A stretch of 64,000 nt of DNA from Poronia punctata (Eukaryota > Ascomycota > Sordariomycetes > Xylariales > Xylariaceae), in contig MU401614.1 in assembly GCA_022579005.1 (NCBI GenBank), positions 26,124 through 90,123 of the forward strand, given 5' to 3'. Below are positions 1-16,097 of this stretch, in pieces; within the stretch, counting starts at the first letter, position 1, and each line of letters opens with the position of its first letter. The notes beneath the pieces were generated by a model that had not been told where the DNA came from, searched no databases, and worked only from the letters and a program-made list of their open reading frames with translations. The translations under genes and the position numbers were made by a program.

Positions 1-1544
1 AGTAACCAGTAGAAGAGCTTTTGGTCGTTAGGCCTGCAACGGATATGATGTCAGCCTTATCAGTCAGCTGGGACGGGAGACGATGGTTCACGGCTTACTG
101 CGCATTGGTTAATTGCATGGCGATCTGCTTCTCCGAGAAGGTGTGCCACATGGATTTTAACTGCCTAAGGATCTGCAAGTCAAGTTCTTCTGATGGAACA
201 GGTTTGGACCTGTCGTTGGCGCCTGTGTTGATTATCCCGCCCCCGCTATTTAAATCGTCCAGGTCGTCGTATTTCCGGACAAGAGGGTGCTGCCATATCT
301 TGCGAATGGAAATGCGCTTTTGAGGGTCCGTTCGTAGCATCCTGGCAATCAGGTCCTTGGCTTCCTTGGACAGAAAGTCGGGTACGACATAGACGCCCTT
401 TGCGGCTTTTGCGAGTAGCCTAGGCACGTCTCCGTCTGGGTCGTCAAAAGGGAGTCGCCGACACAGGGTTGCATACAGTATGCAACCTAGGCTCCAGATG
501 TCAACTTTATCAAGCTGGTAGCGCTGCCGGGCAATCAATTCAGGGGCGGCGTAGTGAGGACTGCCGCAGGATGTTTTGAGGGCGTGAGACGGGCTCTGCT
601 GGATTGCTGCCATGCCGAAATCTGCAATTTTCACAATGCCGTTGGACTTCATAAGGATGTTCTCCGGCTTGAGATCCCGGTGGCAGATATTGAAGGAATG
701 GACGTACTCCAGAGCACTCAGAATTTGTCGAAAGTAGCCCATCATCTCAAATTCAGGCACCGGGCCAAAATGGTTTATATACGTGAACATATCTCCGCCG
801 TCCATGTACTCTAGGACAAGGTATCTAGGAATAAACGGTCAGCCAAGGTCGACACCCCGTTGTACGCATAGTGAAGATGAGAACCCACATTTCTGCGCGG
901 TTCTCCCAAATATCATGCAACTTGACGATGTTGGGGTGGTTGATGAGTTTCAGTATGGCAACCTCGCGTTCTATCGATAGGGGCATTTGCCTCTGCGAGT
1001 TGAATTCGTCACGGGTACGATCCCACTTGTCTAGTTCGGCCATACTTCCCGCCGCGGTCAGCTGTGTCATGTTCTTGGCGAGGATTTTGACAGCAACAGT
1101 GTCTTGTGTGGCACGATGCCTAGCCAGGCGAACACGGGCAGCCGAGCCTTTTCCCAACGTCTTTCCCAACTGCCAAGGGCCGATATGAGTCTTTCGGTTG
1201 CCACTCGATGCGCCGCTTGAGGCGGAAAGCTGGGAGATACGCTTATCTTCGTGGATCTCTTCCGCCACCGAGGCTCTGTGACGCGGAACATGGGACGGCC
1301 GTGGGTGCATGGCGTCGCTACCAGCATTATGAGAATTTCGATTTGCCGTGAGACTGGATTTTGATGTTTCCCGTCCTCGGACGGGGTCATTAGTAGCATG
1401 AGAACGTAACGGGTTTGGCACAGCATGAGGCGGGCGATTTGGCTTCCCAGCTTTATCATACGGCGGTGCATTGAGGACTCGATCAGTTGCGTCTCCAAGA
1501 GGAGCACGACGAACGTTAGGCCTGGAGCCCCCACAACTAGCCAT
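1..1544 (-). CDS. Nim1/Gin4/Hsl1-family serine/threonine kinase (3' end cut by window edge)
   Basis: Exons on the minus strand are 1544..889, 824..99 and 33..1, with introns 825-888 and 34-98; the reading frame runs out of the window. The joined protein has a basic, disordered N-terminus (about residues 1-118) and then a kinase domain: glycine loop GKTLGKGSAARV (about 127-138), VAVK lysine 153, HRDLKPEN with catalytic D269, DFG D287 and APE 312-314. The phrases EIYLVLEYMDGGD and HRDLKPENI, and the post-kinase stretch NDQKLFYWL recovered only after splicing the last intron, are typical of the Gin4/Hsl1/Kcc4/Cdr2 group, which links septin or bud-site assembly to Swe1/Wee1 control of mitotic entry. 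Family members usually exceed 1,000 residues, so most of the C-terminal region is outside the window. The start at 1544 is favoured because the RAPLGDATDRV motif lies near the N-terminus, as in related fungal kinases. It is transcribed divergently from smc5. Confidence 0.9.
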
Positions 1545-1783
1545 GTCCGAGGCTAGCTAATATAATATATCAGAAGCAGCATGTCCGTATCGACCACAGG
1601 CCTGCAACTTCGATATTGCCAAGAGTGGAAGCACTTGGCCAATTGAGAAAAATGCAGGGAAGACAAGGGAAGGGAAGACACACAAGAGGCGCCCTGTAAG
1701 CGATGTGAAGGGACGACGGGGCGTAGGAAACAAAACAAGACAAGACAAAAAGGCACGTTAGTAAACAACAGGGGAATGGTAAG

Positions 1784-1789
1784 ACGCGT
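1784..1789. promoter_or_regulatory. MCB-like box ACGCGT upstream of the Gin4-like kinase
   Basis: A palindromic ACGCGT lies 240 bp upstream of the kinase start codon. In yeasts this hexamer is the MluI cell-cycle box bound by MBF for G1/S transcription. Its function here is inferred from position only; the same hexamer also occurs by chance elsewhere in the window (for example near 28,457 and inside a CDS near 22,364). Confidence 0.35.
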
Positions 1790-3118
1790 GTCAGCAGGAA
1801 TGGCCGAGGCCAAGAAGGAAGAAGACAGAGTGCCTTTAGGTACTGTTGCTTGATACAGCAGCCAATTTCTAGTGGGGGGGGCAAAAGAGCGACGAGATGG
1901 TGAGGGAAACAGTTGAAGGTAGTTCTCAAAAGACGAAGTCAGTCGAGCTCGAGAAGGACAGAGCTATTGACCGTGATTATGTACAGAGCAGTGCTTGTGT
2001 GTATAGGTGTAAGAGGTACCGACAAACATAAAGCGCCCATAAGTCAGTACTTTGGGAGAAGTTAATTTGGCCAGGACTCTGAAATTCCAAGCAGGCCTAT
2101 GAAAGTACCGGAGTAGGTAGGGCCATTGAGAGAGTATTAGGCAAGGGAGGTTCTAAAAGGCGTTGCAGCTATTGTACTTTATGTACCCTATTGGGGCCAT
2201 AGGAAGAGAACCGACGGATTGGTAGAGGTACAGCATAGAGGCCAGGTACTCGAATGTATGCACCAGAGACATCTATGTAGGTCTGTGATGCAGGCATAGG
2301 AACCTCCCATCCTACCTGCATGTGACTCTCCCATTGATAATGCATGTTAAGGTACCTCGCACTTCGGTAAAAACGGCTCGACATTTACGTGCATGTACCT
2401 CCATACGAAGGCAGGAACTACCTAAGAATGAACCTCCCTTAGTCAACAATATACCTAATCTTATTTACACGCATACATGTAAGTGTAAGTCTTAAAGCCT
2501 ACTTGTACGCAGTGCAAGCCATTAAGTTTGCCAAACAACAAGATAGGGATATATGATTATCATATGCCTTCACTCAATGCTGGTAAGTAGGAGAATTTGA
2601 GCAGCGACTGGGAAATAGTACTTGCAAAGAATCAAGCTATAATGACTGAATACTGCATACATATAAATCTGCAGTTACAGTGCCTGCGATGAGGGCAAGG
2701 CTCTTCCTACTTGTCTTCTGTCGTGTTCTCTCAACCCCCGTAGATAAGGGTAAAAAAAAAGAATCATGATTATTAGAAGAGTGGTTAGACATTAGATGAT
2801 ATGCCATGCATAGGATATTAGGGTCTTATGGTTGGCATTTGACACAGGCAAGCCACTTGAAATAGCTAGTCGGAACAGATACTGTTGTCTGAGACCGTAG
2901 GGGAGAGTGGCATGAAGTTCATCGAGAGCAAAAGGCCAAGCATTCTTGAGCCCGAGTGCACTGCATATGCATGATGGATTACATAATCCAAGATGTTCGG
3001 TTCCACTTATTAACCGGCCAGATTCATACCACAGTACCTAGGTACAGATCAGACAACCACAGACTTTCTGCGCTAAGACTAAAACAGTAGAACAAAGTAC
3101 TTGCAGCTTTGCATCCCA

Positions 3119-3153
3119 ACGCGTCGTTATCGGGGGTAATTCAGTATACGCGT
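3119..3153. promoter_or_regulatory. Paired MCB-like boxes upstream of smc5
   Basis: Two perfect ACGCGT hexamers sit at 3119-3124 and 3148-3153, 29 bp apart and about 240-270 bp before the smc5 start codon. Paired ACGCGT sites are the classic arrangement of MBF-regulated S-phase genes in yeasts. The assignment is inference from sequence and position. Confidence 0.45.
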
Positions 3154-3390
3154 CGCGCACAACAGACGTACCTGCCACTCTTTGGTGTTCTCCCACCTAC
3201 ATTCTACATAGACGTCACTTAACATACTCGATCAGCCAGGCTGCTTGGAACCCAACCGGGAACGTATATACTGGGTTGTGTTTGCATAGCAGGGTATGAT
3301 TCCACCCGCTAACCTAGTTTTTCTTACTCTTCGGTCCTCACCGTGATCGTCTTTGCGATTTGACGTCAAAATTCATCCCAAACTTTCACT

Positions 3391-7058
<3,668 letters not shown>

Positions 7059-7666
7059 ACCTCCCTCCCCCCCTCTTGGCCTATATTCATGCCCCATTCA
7101 TTTGTCCATATCTGATTGACATTTTTCCGTCTAATCGTTTGCCTTGCTTCTTCGTGCTATATTGATCTCGGATCGCTACGTCTCTTGTAGACAGGTAGTT
7201 TCGCCTGCCAGGACCCGAGGCTTTATTTGAGTATACATGATATGTTACCGGGACAGGCGTTCCTTGAGACGAGGATCGAGAGTCCAAAATGGGGAAAAGG
7301 AAGGGGGAAATAGGGACCCAGGGGCCAGGGCGATAGATAGGTAAAAGACACTCGCGTGTCCCCACATGTGAATACTTAATTAGAGTGTACACAGATATAT
7401 AAAAGAAGTAAAATGGCTTTGCTCAATACTAAATTTAGCTCTGGGTATATGATGTCTTTCATTATTATTATTTATCTATTATCTCCTTGATTATAGATTA
7501 TGCTTCATGATTCGCTGTATGCTCTGTTAGAGTATTGGTCGTACATGAACCCGGCGGGCCTGTAGGTGAAGTTACTTAGTAGTTACATACACCCGCCATC
7601 CTATATCTTACATCTATCTCTATACGGAGGGGGGCGGACAAGAAAATATATATCTCAAGTCGTCCC
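7059..7666. other. Convergent 3' spacer between smc5 and the aldehyde dehydrogenase
   Basis: A 608-bp spacer between two converging genes, with AT-rich runs at about 7,380-7,510 suited to 3' ends of both transcripts. No gene is seen. The short ORFs on both strands lack codon bias or recognisable motifs. Confidence 0.6.
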
Positions 7667-9567
7667 TCACATATTCCGCAATATATCAACAACAGCCCAA
7701 AACTTATCTACAAGCGTAAGCCCATACCCTACACCAACAACACCCTTCGTAAACCGCCATCCGCGCTCCTGCGATGCGACGGGATAGCGCACAGGGCCGG
7801 GGATGGCAGTCCGGATACCAAGGGCGCCAAAGCGGTCCTCGCACACGCTCTTGATATTGCAGAGGCCGCGAAGCCCTTCCTCGCCCGCGAACCGGCCATA
7901 TCCCGACCCGCCGACGCCGCCAAAGGGTAGTTGGATGGCGTAGAAGACGGCGAAGTCGTTGACAGCGACACCGCCAGCGCGAACGCCGCGTACGATCGCG
8001 CGTAGCTCGGGGTCTGAGTCGGATCCGTAGACAGAGGCGCCGAGCCCAAAATGTGGCGCGTTGGCTAGCGCCAGGACGTCGGCTGCGTGAGACGAGGGCG
8101 CACGCATCAGTGTCATAATCGGTCCGAAACATTCTTCATTCGCTACCGCCATGTCGGGCGTCACGTCGGCGAGGAGCGTCGGGGTGAAATAGAAGCCTTG
8201 GGGGTGGTCAGCATGTATATAGCGCTTGCCTCCGGCGAGCAGTCTCGCGCCGGCCTTCACGGCGTCTGCGACGAGTGCTTCGAGACGCGTGAACGAAGCG
8301 TCCGAGACCATGGCCCCGACGTCTTTGTCGACGCCCATGCGCAGGGCACTGACGCGGGGCTCCAGCATCTCGACAAGGTCGTCGTATACCTTGGGCGTGG
8401 CGATGATGCGCTCGATACCGATGCAGTTCTGCCCCGAGGCCTGGAACGTGCCGCGGAGAAGAGTATCAGCGATGCGAGGTAGGTCACGGCGGGCTGAGTC
8501 GAGCACCATGGCCGCGTCTTTCCCGCCTAATTCGGCTACCACGGGCGTCAGACTGCGTGCAGCGCTTGCTGCGACATGGTGGCATACCGGTCGGCTGCCG
8601 ATGAAGGTGACGTGTGAGATAGCCGGATGGCTTGTCAAATGCCCTGCTGTCTGCGGCCAACAGACGACGGTCTGAATCAGGGAGGGGTCGTGGCCGTGGG
8701 CTATCAATGCCCCCTTGGCGATGTTGGTGTAGTACGACGCGCTCCAGCACGTCTGCTCGCTGACCTTGACAATTACCCCGTTACCCGCAAAGATGGAGCT
8801 GATGATGGGGCCCAACATGTTGTGGAAGGGGTAGTTCCAGCTGACGAGAGCGGCCACGACGCCCAGAGGCTCGTAATGGACGGTACCCTTCTTATACGAC
8901 AATAACAAATTCGTCGGCCGCTTCGAGGGCCGTAGGGCTTTCTCACCATGTTTGATCGTCCATTGTAGCTTCTCTGTCGTCACCATGATCTCGCCCAGCT
9001 GGGCATCGATCATAGTCTTGCCCGAGTCGAGTGAGCTGACCTTGCAGATCTGCTCTTGATTGTCGAGGATGTGCCGCAGCATGGAGCGTAGCACCTTTCG
9101 CCTCTCGGCAAAGCTCGTCTGGGCCCATTTCTCCTGTGCAGAAGCAGCCTGTGCAATCGCTCGGTCGAGCCCGGCCGGAGTCGAGGGGTTCACTAAGCCC
9201 AGGAATTGGCCCGTGGCCGGGGCGTAGCATTGTATCGCGGTTGATTCTGGGCTTTTGATGTTGGGATGCTCTAATATCGTCGTCTCTTCAGGAAGTTTGG
9301 GATGAGGAATAGAGTATCGGATAGGCTTCTCGACCGAGCCAAGGAGGGCAAAGACGAATAGCAATCCACCCAGTAGTCCGCTGATGACGGGCGAGGGTAT
9401 CAAAGCTGCAAACCTGATATCTTTCGTGCTAGTAAGAACGTGCGTCAGCAAGGTAGAATAGAAAGATAACACAAGCCATAAACGCCCGTTGTGAAGACGT
9501 ACGGGAACTGTCGTAAAAGCGCAGCAAGCTGTGCGAGCCAAAGCTCGAGATCTGCTATATATGCCAT
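7667..9567 (-). CDS. Membrane-anchored aldehyde dehydrogenase (Msc7-like)
   Basis: Two exons, 9567..9503 and 9428..7667, joined across a 74-bp intron with donor GTACGT, branch CTGAC and acceptor TAG. Reading through the intron from an upstream ATG (9583) gives an artificial N-terminus; the spliced form starts MAYIADLELWLAQLAALL and totals 608 residues. A hydrophobic helix at about 31-52 is a probable membrane anchor. The ALDH fold follows: SWNYPFHN in the NAD-binding half, FIGSRPV, catalytic-base glutamate in VVAELGGKD (E321), nucleophile cysteine in GQNCIGIERI (C357) and the NEECFGP motif. The C-terminus carries a second moderately hydrophobic stretch. The layout resembles yeast Msc7 (YHR039C), an ER-associated NAD(P)-dependent dehydrogenase of uncertain substrate. 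The catalytic residues are intact; substrate unknown. Confidence 0.92.
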
Positions 9568-10037
9568 GCTTGCTGCTTTTCAAATATCTCTACTCCAGTT
9601 GAAAGCAGGTTGTTTGCATGCAATCTTTCAATTACACTCTTCCTTTGTTTCCGGAGCAACAGTTGTCCATCGGTATGATGTTGGCGTAGTTGCCATACGC
9701 CAACAAAAACGAGTACGACCAAGTACTCTGGTGTGTAGTGACTGTTTATCAAATTTCCAAGTTTAATACGACTGAGAGTTCTTAGGTCAGGTTTGTCTCG
9801 GGGCGCTTCTGGCTGTTGATTGGGCAATTAGCTAACCTAACGTAGATAACCATTACACAGCTGCAACATGGTAATCACCCAATAAAAGCATTCACAAAGT
9901 CTTAAGAGAACTTCGATGATCTACGAGTAGATTGACCATGTAAAACTACGAGTAGGTCAGTCACGTTAAAAGGGAAAGAGAGAAGGAGTTGCGATATATG
10001 GCGGACAGAATGTAAAAAGGAGCAAAAGAAAAGAAAC
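9568..10037. other. Promoter of the aldehyde dehydrogenase gene
   Basis: A 470-bp stretch between the dehydrogenase start and the tRNA gene. It holds no supportable ORF. Just downstream of the tRNA 3' end, on the minus strand, a TTTCTTTTCTTTT stretch fits an RNA polymerase III terminator. Confidence 0.5.
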
Positions 10038-10121
10038 TCCGAATCGGGGAATCGAACCCCGGGCTTGACGGCACGTCTTAAAGATGAGAGCGTCAAATGT
10101 TAGCCACTACACCAATTCGGA
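10038..10121 (-). tRNA. tRNA-Glu (anticodon CUC) with a 13-nt intron
   Basis: The minus strand gives a full cloverleaf. The acceptor arms TCCGAAT and ATTCGGA pair over 7 bp, the D-arm carries the A-box-like TGGTGTAGTGGCTAAC, and the T-arm with B box is GGGGTTCGATTCCCC. The anticodon stem TGACG/CGTCA encloses a 20-nt loop. Its first part, CT-CTC-A, places anticodon CUC at 10088-10086, followed by a 13-nt intron (10084-10072) directly after position 37, the canonical site. The final C of the loop resumes the mature sequence. The body matches eukaryotic tRNA-Glu. CCA is not encoded, as expected. Confidence 0.93.
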
Positions 10122-11381
10122 CGATGTTGATTGGTTGTTCCAACGTTCAAAAAGATATAACAGGAATCTATTGGAATTTGGGTCGCTGTATGTATCGAAC
10201 CTGAGGTTAGATTAGTAGTACTTGTAGTTGCTGCATCACGGGCGCACCATGTCAAAGGTTAGGTAGGTAATTGGCAGCAATGGCATTCGGATTACATTTT
10301 GGTTGTATATAGGTCACCTAGATCATTGCGTGTCGCAATAAAATAGGCTATTAAGTAACGAGATACCTACCGAAACGGCATGGCAGGTCATGATACCTAC
10401 TTACGTGGGTAGGTAGTATTGAATTCTAGCCCCATGGCCATGTTGCGCTCGCCGGCCAAGAAAGACCAAAAAGTGTGCGACGCACATCTACCCTACCTAA
10501 GATGCCTTTGGCAGAGCGGAAATTCAACAAGCCAATACATATATCGGCCAAAGAAACTCAGATACAATGCACTCAGAACCAAATGGTGGTAGCGTGTGGT
10601 AGGTATTCTGTTTCATCCAAATATATCTTCAACCACCCTCTTATATCTTCCTTCTATTTCTAGTTCGCGCGCTGAATTAATTTTACGCTCCTCGACCTTA
10701 CTTCATCGTCCCTCTTGTTGGTTGTCAGAAGCATAAAATATATACACAACACAGTTGAGCATCGAGTGTCGATGCATCCTTCCCTTCCTCATGACAAGAG
10801 CGTAACTGTCACTCCAACCCCCGCCCATGTAATATATAACTTCGTCGCTGCAGTGTTGAAGGAAATCCGGTCCATTTTCGCTAAACGCCGTCCGACCTCT
10901 ACCATGGAAAGTCCAAAAAAACGAAAGAGCGACATGGTATAGTGAAGATAAATGAACGCTGATCAGAGATCGACCAGACGACCTTGGGTAGTTGTAGTGG
11001 GCAAAGTCTATGAAAAAAAGGCGGCTGGGTCCGGATAAGGCGAGGGTACCGGAAGCTGCAGGGTTCGGATCATCGCCTCGGACAGTGGCTACGCCAAAGG
11101 CTATGCACCGCGAGAAAATAAATAATGTTAGAAAAATAAACTATGAAAACGCAAGAAACCAAAACAACGCCCAGTCCAAAAAAAAAAAAAAAAAAAGCCG
11201 ACAACGTTCAAAAGCGTACACGCCATAGTTGGTGGTATGGCAAACCCTCCGTGCTTGTTAGGTATCATAGATTGCTCATTGCAGATCGTCGAGGCCAGGA
11301 TATCATGCAAATGGAAATAACGAGAGTAAGGAGATATATAAGTGACTTGTGCCAACGAGAAAAGGCTAGCCGAACGCAACA
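10122..11381. other. Intergenic stretch upstream of the tRNA and downstream of the P4 ATPase
   Basis: 1.26 kb without a convincing gene. A 75-codon ORF at 10715-10942 has no recognisable domain and atypical composition. Several GTAGGTA/TACCTAC words occur around 10,260-10,500. The right part holds the 3' untranslated region of the flippase gene and a poly-A tract. Confidence 0.5.
11178..11196. repeat. A19 homopolymer
   Basis: Nineteen consecutive A residues on the plus strand (poly-T in the sense of the minus-strand flippase gene, about 190 bp past its stop). Likely a slippage-prone mononucleotide tract in the 3' region. Confidence 0.9.
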
Positions 11382-14300
11382 CTATTCATGCTCTTGGATA
11401 TGATGGTTTTGGTCCTTATGAAAGGCGAACGGGCTCTTGAACGACTTGCCGCGAGTCCGTCTCCGAATCCTGTTGACGATGCCATGGCCTTCGGGCTCGA
11501 CAGGCCCGGACCTAGTGGATTCGAAACGGCTCAACATGGCTGCGGTTGTGAAGTCGTTTGACGCCTCGAAGCTAGCCCGCACACCTACACGGTCCATTGA
11601 CTGCCTCATCCGGTCGTACGACGGCCTCACTCGATCGACCGACTGTCGAACAGGCATATCCGGAATGTCCACAGGTTGATTAACCGGCACTTCCATGGAT
11701 AAGTCATGGCGAGTATAGTTCGTGCCATCGCTGCCCCTCTGACTTCGACCACCATGACCACCAGCTATCGACGTTCCTGTGATGGACGGTGGGTAGATGG
11801 GCCGGAGGTCTTCATCCACACTTCCCTGCGGTCGCATGCGATGGTGTTTGCGCCGAGAGGAGCCTGTCGAGGTGGATAGGCTCTCCTTCGCATCCTCGTG
11901 CCCATCCTCGTCCGCCCCGCTAGTGCTAGCAGGCTTGCCGAACTTGCCCGACGAGACCTGTTCGCGGATGATGTCGACATCGTACGGCCAGAACACCTTC
12001 TGACAGGCTTTGCCTGCGTAGCGCGGCGCTATGCAGAAGAGAGGGGTGATGAACAGGACGATCCAAAACGATAATTCGCCATAGATCTGTGCGGCGGTAC
12101 CGTAGAACGTCATTGCGAAGCCCGACGACGCAGCGGTGTAGACGCCGGTCCAGAAAAAGATGAGCAGGTCGCTGATGATGATGATCAATACAGTAAGCCA
12201 ATCCCACGTGTACGTGTTGATGAGGATGTAAAGGTTGATCGTGAGGACCGCGGGGTGCGCGATGTAGGCACCGAGTCGGAGACGCTCGACCACGTCCTTG
12301 CCGTTACCAGCAACGGTTGGAGTGTTGGCAACAACGAGGTAAGGGATGAAGAATGTTATCACACTTTGGTAGAGTCCATCCGCCATGTATATCCTGGTTC
12401 ACGGTTAGTGTGAAGGGCCGGTAAAAAGTGCACGAGGAAAGGGCCTTACCAGAACTTTTGTTGCGTCCACTCGAGGCGCTCAATACCTCGTCGATAAAGC
12501 TGTGGGACGAGCAGTGAGACCGAATCAGACACATCCTGGTCGAGGACACCGATGACGATGGGTGGGACCGATGTGAAGATAAGATTGAACAGGATAATGT
12601 ACGTATACTCGAACAGGTAAGTGATATCGTAGTCACACCAAATCTGATACCAGAAGATGGTAAACGTCCAGATCATATTCTTGTAGAAGAAATTGGCTAT
12701 CGATTCAGCCATTCTCCGGTATGACCACCTGCCGTGTACCAGAATCAGGCGCTTCAAGAAGCGGAATTGACCGACGGCATAATCGGCCGACATGACAGCT
12801 TGGCGGCCTTCGACGCCAGCAATGCCGACACCAACGTCGGCTTCCTGAATCATGGCCACGTCGTTGGCGCCATCTCCGATCGAAAGCGTCATCACGTCTA
12901 GGCCGGTCTTGACCATACTGACTACGGCAGCCTTCTGGGCAGGGCTGACACGGCAGCACAGTACGGCGGCGCATTGCTTGCACAGCAGTAGAAACTTCTG
13001 TTTCAACTTATCGTCGAGGACCCATTTGAGCGTGAATCCGTCCACCACCAAGGCATGCGTCGGCGACGGTGGTTCGTGGTTCTTGCGTGCCCGAGCAAGG
13101 TCGTTGTTGTCCCCCGTCAGCCCGAAGTGATGAAGCTTCTCGGTGATCTCCTTATCCAGCTGGTCGATGAAGGTGGCTGGCGTTGTGTCCCCTGACTCGT
13201 CCTCGATCACTTTGAGATTGATCAGCTCCATATCATTATTGAGCAGGTTGCAGGAGAAGCCAATATTGATGGCCGTCTCTACTTTGTCACCGGTGAGCAC
13301 CCAGAGTTTGATCCCTGCCTTTGCGAGCAACTCGATCGTGTCAGGTACACCATCCTGGAGGCGATCTTCGATAGCTGTTCCGCCTAGCAACGTGAGGCTC
13401 TGTTCAATCTTGTCCGCAACCTCTTCGAGTTTCTCTTCTCTGTCCTGCATGGAAGCAGCCGCCTTATCGTGCTCCTTGCGCCATGCAAGATACTCTTCCT
13501 CTGTAAGCACACGTTGGGCTATACAGAGCGTGCGGAGACCTTCCTGAGCGAACATCTCGAGGTGCTCAGCCGTCGTCTTGCGGAGCTCCGCTTGTTCACC
13601 CCGCCTGAGACGTGAATAGATGATGCTGTCGGCACCTTTGCAGAACAGCATAATGCGGCCATCGGGCATCCTGATAATGGCGCTCATTCGTTTGCGGCTG
13701 GAGTTGAACTCGATTGTGTTGAGGATGGTATAATGTATCTCCTCGCCCATGACATTTAACCTGATCCCGTCAGACGTGGAACCGAGAACGGTAAAGCCCA
13801 TGTCCCGCGCTGTTGCGACAAGTGCCGCCTCATCCGGCGACTGAGCCTTGAAATCGATCTTGGGGATCTCGCCCGGGACATGCTCAGCAATGACGGTGTG
13901 GCAGAGGGCAAGAGCCAGCATAAAATTAATGTTTGCTTCTCTCTGCTCCTCTCCGGATTCGCCTCGAAGGTCGTCGACGAAGTCGGGCGCGATGAATGTC
14001 AGGTCCTCCTCGTGGAGATAGGGGTTGTCGTGGATCATCCGGAGCCCTTCAAGAGCGCGAGCTTTACAAGCAGCAATCTGCTCTTTCGCCTCGGCAGATT
14101 CTTTCACTACATCGACGCCTAGACGCTTTCGCATACCAGCCTGGGCCTCCGTATAAGCCTCTCCGTAAGGCTGTCCATTGACCGTTGCCTTTTTAAACTC
14201 CATTACGTTTTGGGTGAGAGTACCCGTCTTGTCGGAAAAGATGTACTCGATCTGGCCGAGGTCGTCGGAAATGTTCCAAGACTTCGGTACGCAGGGTGCA

Positions 14301-16097
14301 TCAATGGGTTCGTAATACATCTCCACGTCGCTATAGATGAAGATAGCCTGGAGCGTACGCACAATTTCGAGAGAGATATACAGAGAGATCGGGATCAAGT
14401 TCTGGAAGACAATCAGGGCGGCGAAAAAGGTGATGAAACCGGTCATGGCGGGTGTCCCACCGATCGCGCCGTAGTCGAACCAGGCACTTGAAGCATCCGT
14501 CTTCGCCCAAGCTGCGCCATTGACGAGCGCAGATATCAAACAGATCGCGAAGAGAACGCCAAAATTGAGGAGCACGTTGAAATTCAGCTCGCGCGCAATG
14601 CGTGCTCGCTTACTAGGCGTCGCACCCGCATTCATCATAATCTTGGTATCATGGCCGGTGAAAACAACGACACCAAGAACCCATTCGGTGTTTCTCAAAT
14701 TGCAGCCTCGAAGGAGGAGATTGTCGATCGTGATCGCCTCGGACATTTCTTTGGTACCAATTCCAGGGAAGTTTTGTTCCCACGAGATGGCAGCATTGTA
14801 CTTGTACAGGTTCGGTTGAGGTGGTTCGCTCTGGATCGAGAATTGAGCCCGCTCACAGTCTCTCGCGTGCTTCAAAGATCGACCACACCGGAGAGCCTGG
14901 CGAACCTTTAGGTTGGTCTCGCCGTCCAGATTCTTTGTCTCCACGTAGCAAGCTCCGTCATCGTCAGACGTCGCGAGCACGATCACGTCGGCTGGCAGCT
15001 CGTCGTTATTATATAAACGAACAAAGTCTCCGACTTGGAGATTCTTCCACGCGTCTTTGTGGAACCTTGCTTGGCCACTAGCAACAATTTCGTAGTTGAT
15101 TAGATCGCCTTTCTCGCGCGCGAGCGCGTCAACCTCCATTGGGTTGTATGTCGAGCCTCCGTGGGGTGGCAACGGCGACGTTACCGGCGTCATCTGTATA
15201 TCTTCAAAGCCGGACGCTGTTGACTGCCTCTTCCTTTTAGTTTCTATGGACAAACGCGGGTCAGCAGAGCTATAGGCTCCGCCTTTTGCATCCGAATCCT
15301 TCTTCCATAAACTCTGCAAGGCGTCCCAGGAGAGGCTCATAAACCTTGTAGTAGCCTTTTTCGTCTTCCTCCAAGCAGACACATTATCCTCAGCGACATT
15401 GACATTATTCCAGCCGACAAGTCGGTGAACAGCAGCGTTGTTTAGTTCATTATCGAGGATCGTTCGGCGGTAGTCTTCGATCGCATCCTTGATACCAGTC
15501 ACGGCAAGGATGAAAAGGAGCGGTATCGCGTTGACGCCAGGATTGACGCCTCCGAAGATAGGGAAAAACTAATATTACAGTTTGGTATGCGGCTGCGAAC
15601 GTGTGGATAGGGATGATACTTACTATCAGGATATCATTAAAAAGGAAGAAAATATTCGCAATATTGTGGAACTGGAACCATATGTTTTTTGGTATGAAGG
15701 ACAAAGGGGTATACTTGGCGGTCCTAATCTTGTTTCTCGTGAAAGTCTGCGCAGGGTGGCCTTCTTCGTCTTTGCAGTGTGCTGGCAACGGTTGGTTGAA
15801 AAACAGCGTCCTGCTCTCACCCTCCTCTTCCGAATGAGCGTTGCTGTCCTTGTCGCCTCCGTCATCAGGCTCTTCAAGGACGGGCTCATCGAAACCCTGA
15901 TCGTAGTGTTGAGAGTCGCTCGAGTGACTAGATCCCCGGGATCGATGTTTTTTCTCCATAGAGTCCGTCCTCTTGTGTATCCTATCCATAATAGATATCC
16001 GCTTCAGACCACTGCTTTTGACCGTGAGCTTGCGGGTGGCCCATCTAGACCGCGTAGGTGCAGCCTCTAGCTGGGTATTCCCTCCGTCTGTTGGCAT
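11382..16097 (-). CDS. dnf1: P4-type ATPase, phospholipid flippase of the Dnf1/Dnf2 class
   Basis: Three exons, 16097..15624, 15568..12450 and 12393..11382, with introns of 55 and 56 bp. The product is 1,534 residues. In order: a disordered basic/acidic N-terminus, the first membrane pair near FQFHNIANIFFLFNDILI (spanning the first splice), the actuator loop with DGETNLK (about 373-379), PISLY (about 551-555) on M4, the phosphorylation site FSDKTGTLTQN with D604, SPDEAALVATARD, the hinge GDGANDVAMIQEADVGVGI, then the C-terminal membrane segments and a long disordered tail. PISLY and the DGET actuator motif are diagnostic of P4 ATPases. The length and the NISDDLGQIEYIFSDKTG context fit the Dnf1/Dnf2 (A. 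nidulans DnfA) class, which moves phosphatidylcholine/ethanolamine from the outer to the inner leaflet at the plasma membrane and in secretory vesicles, with a Cdc50-family partner encoded elsewhere. All catalytic motifs are intact. Separation from Drs2/Neo1 classes rests on overall resemblance only. Confidence 0.94.

Larger units (their letters stand above)
1545..3390. other. Divergent intergenic region between the kinase and smc5
   Basis: This 1.85-kb spacer must hold both promoters and 5' leaders. The part next to the kinase (about 1,560-1,940) is pyrimidine-rich on the minus strand, as fungal leaders often are. ORFs here (for example 1570-1929 minus) are low-complexity and show no domain. 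No RNA gene was recognised. Confidence 0.6.

Noticed and set aside
8226..8675. 149-codon ORF antisense to the aldehyde dehydrogenase
   Set aside because: Shadow of a GC-rich coding region in another frame.
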